NCBI GenBank assembly: GCA_033675265.1
Contig: JAUJYZ010001110.1
Span: 885,412 to 949,411, forward strand
Source: Actinostola sp. cb2023
Lineage: Eukaryota; Cnidaria; Anthozoa; Actiniaria; Actinostolidae
Direction of reading: 5' to 3'
DNA length: 64,000 bases
Shown here: positions 28,696-42,800 of the stretch, piece by piece
How positions within the stretch are numbered: position 1 is the first letter of the stretch
Layout of the letters: each line of letters opens with the position of its first letter
The notes under the pieces: generated by a model
The model's database searches: none
What the model was told of the DNA's origin: nothing
What the model saw: only the letters and a program-made list of their open reading frames with translations
Made by a program: the position numbers and the translations under genes

Positions 28696-30019
28696 AGAGT
28701 CCTTACTCACCTGTGCATACATCTAGAAACCTGGCTGTCTTTGACTTCAAACACAAGAACAAAGATCTTACAATCATGTCAAATACTTTGGTTTAAACAG
28801 TTGTGCAGGCCCCCAAGTGATCTGTACACAACAGATCCAGAGGGTTGGTGTGGTGAAAGGTTTTGTGAGTTGGACAGAACTCTCCAAATTAGTAAATCAG
28901 TAAATGTTCGAGCAAGTGTCATATGAATGCTGAGGGTAGGGATGACCTCTGAGAATCCTCCGGCATCGTTGCGCAAACCCTAGATTCATCTGGTAAACCC
29001 GATTGAAATTTAGTGATAATACGCTACGAGCCACACTAGCGGAGGATACGACGTATGCAACCACAGACTCTACCTAGGTGGTGGACTAGGGTCAAAAGGA
29101 GAGAGATGACCTGGGTCATTGTTTGTCTCTGCACTTTTACTGGTCAAGTGCAGTCGCCATTTTGTTTATGTACTTGTGGGTTGTTTTATTCTTGTCTTGG
29201 AAATTTTCGAGCATTTCAGCAAGCTTGTTCCAAGCAATTAAATGCCGAAGAACAACAACAAACATATTGTGCCAACTTTATTTACGTTTGTTTCTATCTT
29301 CAAATGCCACCTCTATATAGCTATTATTTGTTTTTAACCAAGTATAGTTCAGTTCAAATACAGATGGAAATGCGCTATCGTACTTGTACAGTACAGCCGT
29401 GTTATGTTTGTTCAGTCGACAGTTCGACGTCTTCTGTACCGCTACACTATTGTACAATGACATTTCGCTTCGTTTATACATTGGCAATAGTCCTTCTTGA
29501 AGAGGTCAGTGGTGCCTTGTCTTAAGGGGTGCATCAATGCATCGATAGAGAGCCGGGTTTCTTTCCATACACTGAGTTACTGACAGTCGACCTGACATAA
29601 CCACATATCCAAAAAGTCTTTGTATCAGGAGAGCGGAGAAACAAACAAAAGCTGTTTGGAGGAGTAAAGTAGAGGAAAATGAATGATCATAAACTAGCAA
29701 CCAGTTTTACTAGCTCAGCAGAAACGGAAACTCACAAGAGGTTTTTCAATTTCAATTTCCCATTTATTTCATATTTTTCAACCACATGTTTGAATAATTA
29801 TTATTTGTCTTGAGGTTCACGTACGGCTTCCTGATTTGTCTGCAAGCATTCAACCTGAAATAGAGTTTGATTTGAAGAGTTAGATAGAGAAGGCCTGGCT
29901 ACCTTTCAAAATGGCCACCGACAGACAAAAAGCGATTCTTAGTCTAATATTTTACGGTTTAATATCACGACACCAACAAACTAAATTGTAGGTAGCCTAG
30001 TTTTCAAATATGTAAGAAC

Positions 30020-30096
30020 TGATAAACCAATTATGTTCTCAGTTGATATTGGGCTTATGACTAATCCTTTTGAAGCTGTTTACGAGTTCATATTTT
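30020..30096 (-). pseudogene. decayed terminal ShK exon
   Basis: TTGATATTGGGCTTATGACT and AATCCTTTTGAAG match the CGACK-type terminal exons (for example 22918-22952), but the cysteine-coding ends and the acceptor are lost. It occupies the position such an exon would have after the 33443-30463 gene. Confidence 0.6.
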
Positions 30097-30462
30097 CAGT
30101 TGTTGTCAATATTTGGACCTGTCGCTTGTTACGTGATTTCAGCTCGAACAATTTCCTTCTTACCTCGTTAGAACATTATTTGGGACTTTATAAGGCCGTT
30201 CACGAAGTTTAAAAAAAATGGTACGAGGAAATGACGCGTGGCAGCAGTTTTATTGAAAATAGTGTCGTTTGAATATCAGCTGACATTCACAAACGCGGAT
30301 TTCGATGATAATTTTGAATACACCGTCCAAAGGCAGAATAGTTGAATTAGTATTTGTGTTAAGCACTTTAAAATCCAAGCAATATTGACGCGGAGCGAGC
30401 GAGATAAAAAATATACAGCAAACCGGTCATTCATTATGAGGGAACCACCTTTATAGTAGACA

Positions 30463-33147
30463 TCAGTACACACAATATCCACATGTTTTTCGGCACCATT
30501 TTTTCATGCTGTCAATGTGGCACTCATGAATCAAAGATTTACAGTTGATAACTTCGTCTTGACAAACTGAAGAAACAAACAAAACAATAGGCAATAATGA
30601 AGAGGAACTTTCTCACGACAACTTTGAGTAGGTTATGCAAGTGAACACTTACCACCAGGTCCCTGCGTAGGGGGTGGAGGTGGGGATGGTGGTCCTTGCG
30701 TTGGTGGTGGTGGTACACCGCCTAAATATACAAAGTATTCATTAGTAACTGTGATCTGTAAAATAAATAATAGCTTATGTTAAGTAGACATCAGTACGTA
30801 CAATATCCACATGTTTTTCGGCACCATTTTTTCATGCTGTCAATGTGGCAATCATGAATCAAAGATTTACAGTTGATAACTTCGTCTTGACAAACTGAAG
30901 AAACAAAGAAAACAATTGGCAATAATGAAGAGGAACTTTCTCACGACAATTTTGAACAGGTTATGCAAGTGAATACTTACCACCAGGGTTCTGTGTAGGA
31001 GGTGGTGGTCCTTGCGTAGGGGGTGGAGGAGGGGATGGTGGTCCTTGTGTTGGTGGTGGTGATACACCGCCTAAATATACAAAGTATTCGTTAGTAACTG
31101 ATATTCTCAACACACCAAAGTAGACGTCAGTATACATACATAGACCACATGTTTTTCGGCAATGCTTTATCATGTTGTCGGTGTGGCAATATTTAATGAC
31201 ATCTTTACAGTTGATTGATATGTCTTTACAAACTAAAGAAACAACAAGGAAAATAAATGCATTTAATGGAAATGGTGCTCAATCTCTCGACAACTTTGAG
31301 CAGGTTATGCAAGTGAACACTTACCACCAGGGTTCTGTGTAGGAGGTGGTGGTCCTTGCGTAGGGGGTGGAGGTGGAGACGGTGGTCCTTGTGTTGGTGG
31401 TGGTGGTACACCGCCTAAATATGCAAATCATTCATTAGTAACTGATATTCGCAACAAACCAAAGTAGACGTCAGTATACATACATAGACCACATGTTTTT
31501 CGGCAATGCTTTATCATGTTGTCGGTGTGGCAATGTTTAATGAAATCTTTACAGTTGATTGAAATGTCTTTACAAACTAAAGAAACAACAAGGAAAGTAA
31601 ATACAATAATTTAGTGGAAATGTTGCTCAATCTCTCGACAACTTTGAGCAGGTTATGCAAGTGAATACTTACCACCAGGGTTCTGTGTAGGAGGTGGTGG
31701 TCCCTGCGTAGGGGGTGGAGGAGGGGATGGTGGTCCTTGCGTCGGAGGAAGTGGTCCACCTAAAGTCAAATATTGTACGTTTTCTATCAATGTCTTGAAT
31801 TGAGTCTTACTACTTTTAATATACCGAATTCGTACCTGTGTTTTTCTGTATCCACCTTACAAAACTAGACACACGTGCAAATACAGTGTAGTGGGTGGTT
31901 GGGCAGTACGCTTTTCCAAAGCTGACAGCACCGTGTAGATACCATTTGCCTCCTTCCTCGCACACCAACGGCCCACCGCTGTCACCATTACATCCACCAG
32001 ATGCGCCTGCTCGACCTTCTCCAGCACAGATGTGAGAAACGGAATTCACACCGTAATACTTCTTCTTACAGTTGTTTTGAGACACGATGGGAAGAACAGC
32101 TTGTTGAAGAATATCTGGTGAAGGACCTCCACCTTGTGTAGCACCCCATCCTAAAACAAAACCCAACGCAGGTTAGACCACACCTCATGTCGGAATAACC
32201 ATGTTACATCAGCGATCGCTTCCATCAAGGGTGGTCGCTTTAGTGAGGTTTCACGGTACTTCAAATAAATCCAGTCAACTCACTCCAGGTGGAATCGGCA
32301 CAGCTTTGTCTGCTAGTTCCTGTTGTACTATTTCACTATAAATACCCTATCTCTACTATAATACGGGCACCTGCCAAGTCGGGCAACAAACGTTGGTGTC
32401 AAAGTTGTCCGGTATAGAAACAGTCTGTGTGTGAATGTCTTCGATCTGTTAACACAATTTGCAAGAAGAAAACCGCCCCTCACCTGTGATGTAGCATTTC
32501 AGGCCTGGTGGAGGTTGCCTCTCAGTCAGACAAACAGCGCCAACCTTGTCGCTCATTTGGACGGGAGACGCGAGTCTCAACAGAGCGATGTCGTTGTTGA
32601 GTCGTTGACTGTCGTAGTTCGGGTGTTCGATAATCTGCGACACTCGAAGAGTCTGTTGTACACTTGTGGTTCCTCGTCTTCGATGAGCACCTGAAATATG
32701 TACATTCGACAGATTTGATAGGGATTTTGAAATACTTTAAGCACGTGTATGCCACGCCCTGTGCAACCGATTCATACCTGCTACGACGGTGTAACCACTT
32801 GGGTTCTGATTTCTGTGGATGCAATGTGCAGCGGTCACTACCCAGGTTGGGCTGATCAGAGAACCGCCACATGTATGCCCTCCATTATTACGAAGAGAAA
32901 TCTGCCAGGGCCAAGAATGAGGGGACGCGTTTTGTCCATTGATGACACGGGAACCCGCGGGACGGGAACCACAAACTGGAAAGAGAAAAAACACGGGTGA
33001 AAACGCTTCTCGTTTTGAGTAGACCTTCCACAACTTCTTGTAAGGCTTATCTTGTGAAAGGCTCAACCTGTTTGACAGAGTTATCATGGTCGATCAAGGA
33101 ATGAAATGCCAGATATACACCGACCAATTTTTGAGATATATCAACTT

Positions 33148-33179
<32 letters not shown>

Positions 33180-33443
33180 GATTTATTAAACAGATCCATG
33201 TGGAAAAAATGGTTCTTCCCTGTTTAAATGCTCTCTAATCTATCTAAGTTTGTAAAAGTATCAAATATGAAGAACACACATTGTAAAGTGCATTGTGACA
33301 TTGTGAAATGTGCTGTACAATAACTGCAAAGCATTACATAGTTTTCTGCCAATCAAAAATCCAAACTTAAATACTCTAAACTTACGAGCGTCGATGCAAG
33401 TCGCACCGAGAATACACAGTCCAACTGCTACAAGCAACTTCAT
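30463..33443 (-). CDS. secreted S1 serine protease with four ShK modules
   Basis: Minus-strand exons: 33386-33443 (signal peptide), 32778-32975, 32484-32690, 31836-32150 (protease), 31673-31759 (linker), 31484-31576 (ShK), 31325-31414 (linker), 31140-31232 (ShK), 30981-31070 (linker), 30802-30894 (ShK), 30653-30721 (linker), 30463-30566 (Sh[14 protein letters not shown]). Total 1497 bp, 498 residues. The protease keeps His (TAAHC), Asp (NNDIALL) and Ser (GCNGDSGGP). The linkers are short (23-30 codons) and regular. The end is the weak point: the last ShK exon could instead splice at T|GTGTGT, but no intact partner exon is seen downstream, only the relic at 30020-30096. Secreted; substrate unknown. 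Confidence 0.8.
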
Positions 33444-33483
33444 TTCTGTGGCTGAAGTACAACGGTCCTTGTTATTCCAGTAC

Positions 33484-33490
33484 TTTTATA
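33484..33490 (-). promoter_or_regulatory. TATA box, 33443-30463 protease gene
   Basis: TATAAAA about 41-47 bp before the ATG at 33443, in the conserved upstream block. Confidence 0.65.
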
Positions 33491-34645
33491 AGAGTTCTTA
33501 CTCACCTGTGCATACATCACCTGGCTGTCTTTGACTTCAAACACAATAATTTTGCAATCTTGTCAAATACTTAAACAGTTGTGCAGGTCCAAGGCTTATG
33601 TAAACACCAAATCCAGGGGGTGGGTGGTGAGAGGTTGTTGAGTTGGACAGAACTGGCTCCAAATTATTAACAAATTTCAGCTAGCTGTCTTTCCTGAATC
33701 AGTAAATGTTTCACCACTGAAGTGTCGTATAAATGCTGATGGTGTGAGGCGTTTGTTTCTAGGTATGCAACCTCAGACTACCTAGGTGGTGGACCTACAA
33801 ATCTAGGCAGTACCTCTGTGTTGTGTTGTTACATCATTCCACAATTTTCTGTGACATAATTTTCTGGAAAACCTCTTCAAATATAAATGCATAGATACCT
33901 CTGTGTTGTGTTGCTACAGTGATTGAAAGGATTTTCTAAGCGTTACTTTTCTGGAAAGGATCTTCAAAAAGGAATTGCACATGTTGCAACAATTTCAAAG
34001 TATTTTCTTTGCATTACTCATTGGAAGAGTATATTAGTAAAAGTTACTCTTAAGGATCCTATCTTATCTAAAATTGACGCCCAGTTGATACAAAGAGGTG
34101 GAACAATGAAGCAAGGGGTAAATACAGCACTTGGTAAAGGACTTTGTTGAGTAGAGAGAAGGTTTTTTCTATCTTCAAAGACAACCTCTATTATTTATTT
34201 TTAACCAAGTGTAGTTCAGTTCAAATACAGATGGAAATGCTGTGTCGAACTTGTACAGTACAGCCACGTTATGTTTGTTCAGTCGCCGACAGTTCGTATA
34301 ACATTTCACTTCGTGTATACATTGGCCAGGCAATAGTCCGTCTTGAAGAGGTGGTGCCTTACCTAAAGGGGTGCATCGATAGAGAGCCGGGTTTCTTACC
34401 ATACATTACTGCCATAACCACATAAGATAAGATAATTTATTTACCGTCAATTACACGGGGAATGGTTGCCCATTCTCCCGAGCCAGAGGCAGAGGCTCAT
34501 GGTAAAAGTTTTTGTATGAGGAGGGCGGAGAAAGCTGTTTCGAGGAGTAAAGTAGAGGAAAATGAATGATCATAAACTAGCAACCAGTTTAACTAGCTCA
34601 GCGGAAACGGAAACTCACAAGAGGTTTTTCAATTTCAAATTTCCA

Positions 34646-34651
34646 TTTATT
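34646..34651 (-). terminator. candidate poly(A) signal after terminal exon copy 3
   Basis: AATAAA on the minus strand, in the position equivalent to 22649-22654 once the insertion at 34880-35075 is removed. Confidence 0.4.
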
Positions 34652-34879
34652 TATATTTGTCAACCACATGTTTGAATAATTATTATTTGTCTTGATGTTC
34701 ACGTACGGCTTTTGTCTGCAAGCATTCAACCTGAAATAGAGTTTGAATTGAAGAGTTAGATAGGGAAGGCCTGGCTACCTTTCAAAATGGCTACGACAAA
34801 AAGTTGAAAAAGCGATTTAAAAAAAAAATTGTTCCCTTGTGTTCGCCAATCGAACATAATCGTCGGTCCTGCGTGGGAC

Positions 34880-35075
34880 CCGTTTCTCGAAAGCCCCGAA
34901 AGCATATCGGACCCGAAAAGAGTTTCTTTAAAAAATCTATATCTTCAAAACAAAGTAGCTAACAGACATGAAACTTTGCATGTCAAAACAACAGCTTTGA
35001 AAAGTAAAGGTCTCACATTTCTGGGATGTATTTTCGGGCCCGAAAAGATTACGGAGCTTTCAAGAAATAGGCCCC
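34880..35075. mobile_element. MITE inserted beside a terminal exon
   Basis: The ends GGACCCGTTTCTCGAAAGC and GCTTTCAAGAAATAGGCCCC are imperfect complements. The equivalent place after copy 2 (22872) reads CGATCCTGATCAC without the insert, while here CCTG borders both sides. The element ends about four bases from the stop codon at 35079. A right-end fragment also abuts copy 1 at 16770-16787. Confidence 0.65.
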
Positions 35076-35078
35076 TGA

Positions 35079-35182
35079 TCACTTACATGCACCACATGTC
35101 TTACGGCACATAATGTTCTTGATATTGGGCTTATGACAATCCTTTTGAAGATATTTACAGTTCCCAGCTTTGTCTACACATG
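35079..35182 (-). CDS. isolated terminal ShK exon, CGACK type (copy 3)
   Basis: A 104-bp exon, ACVDKAGNCKYL to MCRKTCGACK and TGA, about 4.7 kb downstream of the last exon of the 44129-39835 gene, of which it may be an alternative last exon. Splice phase and all six cysteines are intact. A candidate poly(A) signal lies at 34646-34651. Confidence 0.45.
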
Positions 35183-35506
35183 CTAAAAACATATATTTAA
35201 ACAATATTACAATAAACAATAAGTTAAATAAAATAAACTTATTTGGACTGGGATCGAGTGTGAAAACAATAACCATACTCCAAATATGGATTGAAGTTTC
35301 CAAATAAGGAATTTGTCGGTGGCACGTTTTGCACAAAAAAAAATACGTCGCAGAAATCGTGCGCGCGCATGTACGTGTCATTTATCTGTCTGTTCAGTTA
35401 TTGGTGATACAATTAACCAATCAGCGTGCGAAGAATATACAAGTCATTGTACAATCATGAATAGCTCATGTATATCAGCAAAGGAATGTACAGTGGAATA
35501 TTAATA

Positions 35507-35750
35507 CACATGTTTTCAGAGACGTCCTATTTGAAAAGCAATAATTCTCACCATTTGTCTGTGAGAGCAGGAACCAGGCAAATACAATTCTATTTCAGAG
35601 GTCCTACAATTATGCCTTCGGCATGGCTGCCACAAGTTACTGCAGCTATTTCTGCTTGAGGATTTGTTTTGTTAATACAACGATACTTTTAATTAAAATC
35701 CGTATTTTACTCTTTGCTTTCACATAGGACAACGTTTCTGTAACCAGGTG
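35507..35750. mobile_element. MITE, CACCTGNTTTC family, copy d
   Basis: 244 bp with inverted ends CACATGTTTTCAGAGACG and AACGTTTCTGTAACCAGGTG. A fragment of the TTAAAGTGCC MITE follows at 35855-35930, in the same order as at 23269-23800. Confidence 0.7.
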
Positions 35751-36005
35751 TATATTTAGAATATTCAGCCCTTAATTCAATCCAGTGTGTTTGAACGTAC
35801 TTGTACTTTGATCACCTGGAAAAATAGGAAATGCACACATGTTAACGAAGTGCCCATGGAACGAGAGAGAAAAAATAGGCCCCGTTTTCATTTGCTACTA
35901 CGATAGTTTAGTATTTGCTTGTTTACTGTATTTTATTTATTATATTTATTGTATAGGTTAGTGGACAAGTGAAGAGCCACTCTGTGGATATATTGTCCAA
36001 TGAAC

Positions 36006-37230
<1,225 letters not shown>

Positions 37231-37294
37231 CTCTATTTCTAAAGTTACCCTTATAAAGATGATTATTATTATTATTATTATTATTATTTAAGAT

Positions 37295-37472
37295 TTATAA
37301 AATGGTTTTCCATGTTTTGTGCTCTTATATCAACACGCGGGATGTTGGGAGAACACGAGAAAAGCTTTAAAATCACGAGCATCCTGCGAGTGATTTTAAA
37401 GCTTTTCAAGTGTTCTCTCAACATCCCAAGTGTTGATATAAGAGCATAAAACATGGAAAACCATTTTATAAA
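37295..37472. repeat. long hairpin of about 178 bp
   Basis: The outer arms contain AAAATGGTTTTCCATGTTTT and GTGCTCTTATATCAACAC, the inner arms AAAGCTTTAAAATCAC and its complement. Pairing is imperfect but runs the full length. The CTCTTATATCA block recurs in direct orientation at 38456. Confidence 0.85.
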
Positions 37473-38519
37473 GCTTTTATAAAATAACTGCAAGGATTTC
37501 TTTCGTATAAATACTTTATTTACGCGAGATTTTACTGATCAAATTTTCAATTCTCCTGAAAAGCGTCAGAAATCGCCCATCATCCAATCAAATCTCACGA
37601 AAGAAATCAAAATGGCAAAGCGACTCGACAACTTTCATCAGTGTGCCGTTTCCCCATTTGGTGTTTTGACACGAAAAACGTTTTGAAGAATGCTATGCTG
37701 TCAGAAAATTACAGAAGAATGCTTGTTACACTTTGTTTTTGTATTCTGTGAACACGAAACACGAAGAAAAGCGAGAAAAGCTGAGCCGAATCACGATCAA
37801 TGACGATGAGTCGTCAAACTTTCTGAAATATTTGATAACTTGATGAATGGAGCACGAAGTCAGGTAGCCAAATATACACAGTTTATGTCGTATTTGTTAA
37901 TCTTTTCATCGCTTTTCTCGACAAGAATGTATAAACGATGGACGTTTCTGAGACATTTCAAGATATTTTTTCTCTTTGACATATTTTACTAGAGATATGA
38001 ATGTTCTGGCGAACCGGCCGTGTAGCTACAAGAATCGCTCTGTTTTCACTCTTTTGTCAGTATAAATACGGCTATCTTTTCTTGATATTTTCAGTCGTAC
38101 ACTTGAGAAAATATATGTAGCTATATAACTTACAAAATGGTTAGTGTGTGATTGAGAAAACTGAGCCGTAATATTTAGTTTTCTTCGTTATTGTGGACAA
38201 CAATAATTTGACAATTCGTCGAGTTTGTTTCTTGCCGTGTTTGAATTCTAGCTTGCAAAATTAATTTTCGGTTTAAAATCATCAAAACTCACATTTACAT
38301 AGAACTTGAACTTAACTAAACAAGAAAAACTGTAATTCTATGGCTTTTGTTTAGTAAATAAAACATGTTTGACAACAGAAAAAAATACTTTTGTGGTCGA
38401 TCAAATCCACTGCATCGCTTCAAGGTTGTTCAAGGTCATGAACCATGTTTATGTGCTCTTATATCACATAGCTTTTTAGCCAATCAGAGCGCGCGTTATA
38501 TATATGTTATTTTATAATA
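37473..38519. other. AT-rich stretch without a recognised gene
   Basis: No convincing exon is seen. The right end holds GTGCTCTTATATCACATAGC and then GCCAATCAGAGCGCGCGTTA (38479-38498), the latter resembling part of the 52-bp satellite monomer. It may be the remains of a transposon. Confidence 0.45.
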
Positions 38520-39834
<1,315 letters not shown>

Positions 39835-42800
39835 TTACTTACATGCTTTACATGTCTTGCGGCACCATTTGTTTCTAACACTGCTGTCGCTGTCACAATA
39901 CTTCGCCAAGTCTTTGCAATTAAAAGCTTTGTCCTTACAATCTAGAGATTGGAAATAAAGCAGAAACAATATCATCTGATGGGTGTAACAACAAATCTCT
40001 AAATGATTTTGGATGAAAGTCTTACCGCCAGGTTGTGTTGGGATTGCTGTGGAAGGCTTCTGTGTAGTCGTAGGTGTAGGTCCTTGCGTAGGGGGTGGGG
40101 GTGGAGATGGTGGTCCTTGCGTGGGGGGTGGAGGAGGGGATGGTGGTCCTTGTGTTGGTGGTGGAGGAGGAGATGGCCGTTGTGTCGGAGGAGGAGGTCC
40201 ACCTAAAGGCAAATACACTTTTATATATATAGATGTCTTTAATTCAGTTGAAGTCTTACTTAGCTGTACTTTTAATCTATATTCACACCTGTGTTCTTCC
40301 GTATCCACTTTACATAACTAGACATACGAGTAAATACTGTGTAGTGCCAAGTCGGGCACGTAGGCTGTCCAAAGCTGACAGCACCTTGTAGATACCATTT
40401 ACCTCCTGACTCACACACCAACGGTCCACCAGTGTCACCATTACATCCACCAGATGCGTTTACTCGACCTTCTCCAGCACAGATGTGAGCAACGGGATCC
40501 ACAACTAAATATCTCTTCTTACAGACGTCATGAGACACGATGGGAAGAACAGCTTGTTGGAGGTAGTCTTGTGATTCGTTAGTATTGCCGTTCATTTCTC
40601 CCCAGCCTAGAATATATATATAGTATTACTATTATACATCAGAAGTCTGAGCGGTCACTTTGGACATGAGAAATTATCTTCCCTGGTCACAAGCGACCAT
40701 CTTACCTTACATGATGCCTAAGTGCGGTTCCAGACTTTTTAAAGTCTTTAAAATACTTTTTAAAATGTATTTTGTTAAAACAATTTGAATGTAGCGAGTC
40801 ACCCCACGATTACCTGTGATGTAGCATTTCTTGCCTGGTGGAGGTCGTTTCTCAGTCAGACAAACTGCACCAACCTTGTCGCTCATTTGGACCGGAGACG
40901 CGAGTCGCAACAGAGCGATATCGTTGTCAACTCGAAAGACATCGTAACTCGGATGTTCAATGATCTGCGACACTCGAAGAGTCTGTTGTACACTTGTGGT
41001 TCCTCCGTATTTCTTATGAGCACCTGAAACACATTTATTAGCTTTACTAGTTCGTGGTGAAATGGCCAAAGCACGTGTATGCCACGCCCTGTCACTAGTA
41101 CAACCGATTCATACCTGCAACGACGGTCCAGGCACTGGGGTTCAAATTGCTGTGGATGCAAAGCCGTGCAGTGGTCACTACCCAGGTCGGGCTGATCAGA
41201 GAACCACCACATATATGTTTTCCATTTCTACGAAGAGAAACCTGCCAGGGCCAAGAATGAGGGGACGCGTTTTGTCCATTGACGACACGGGAACCCGCGG
41301 GACGGGAACCACAAACTGGAAAGAGAAAAAACACGTGTAAATCGAAGAAGCGGAAACAGTACCTGTTCTCCACAAAAAAAAAACATCTTAAAGGTGCGGA
41401 CACACGGTGCAACATTTCGTGCAAAATTCCCTGCAACATGTATTGTTGCAGCGTGTGTCCAACTCTGCAACATGTTGCGCGCAAAGTTGCAGAAGTAGAA
41501 TCGAGTCCACCTTCTGCAACATTGCGAGCAACAAACGCGCGCTATAGTCAATTGCGAGCAATCAGTTTCATGGGTGGACACACGCTGCAACAAAATTGCC
41601 AGAAATATTGCACGCAATGTAGCACCGTGTGTCCGCACCTTTTAAGGTTAAAAGTTAAAACTGAAGCTCCAATTGTGTGATATGCTTTGAAAGTTTGTGC
41701 GAGAGTATCACATATCAAGAAATAGTTCATGCATGATTAAAATAAATCACCTACCACCAGGGTTCATTGTAGGAGGTGGTGTTCCTTGCGTAGGGGGTGG
41801 AGACGGTGGACCTTGTGTTGGTGGTGGTGATACACCGCCTAAATATACAAAGCATTCGTTAAATACAGCTTATTTGACATTTTAGTGTGTAGTAAGGCTG
41901 GATATTTTTACGAGTCTGCAGTATTTTGTCAAAACAAAGACGAGTAAAAATTTCCAGTCTTTCTCCACACTAAAATATTAAATAAGTTATTTATTATCCA
42001 GCCCTTTTGTGATGCGAAAAATACACTCCTCCCGTGAAGGACATTTTTATAAAAGCGCGCGCGAAATAGACGAGTAAAAATATCGCTGGATATTTTTACT
42101 CGCTCCAGTCCTACTCGCGCGATATTATGTGTAGTTGGATAATAAATAGAGGTTATTACACGGGAAGTTGTATAATACGGCTGGATATTTTTACGGTCGA
42201 GTCGTGCCGTATTTAATAAATAATAAACATATTACATAGGGAAAAAACATATTACAGCTTGAGCTGAAAAACTTATGGCCCTTCTAATCTAAAAATATAA
42301 ATATAATCTTAAAAAATATATATATAAATATATATCTATTCTAATATTTTGACGAGCCGTAGGCAAAAATACTTCTTCTTACAATCGTCCTGAGACACGA
42401 TGGGTAGATCAGCTTGTTGGAGGTAGTCTGTAATAAATTGTTTATTATACGACAACAAAAATCAAAGGTCTTTTTCTCTTTCTTTTTATTTGCGACCGGA
42501 CAAAACAAGAAACAAACTGAGCGCGCGCGCAAAATTTCTGCTATAAGATTACAAGTTGTGTAATAATAATTGATATTCGCAACACACCAAAAGTAGACGT
42601 CAGTACATACATAGACCACATGTTTTTCGGCACAGTTTTTTCATGATGTGGCTGCTGCAATATTGAGTCATGTTTTTACACTTGTTAGCTTCGTCTTTAC
42701 AAACTAAAGAAACAAAGAAAGTAAATGCAATAAATTAATGGAAATGGTGCTGAAACTCGACAACTTTGAGCAGGTTATGCAAGTGAATACTTACCACCAG

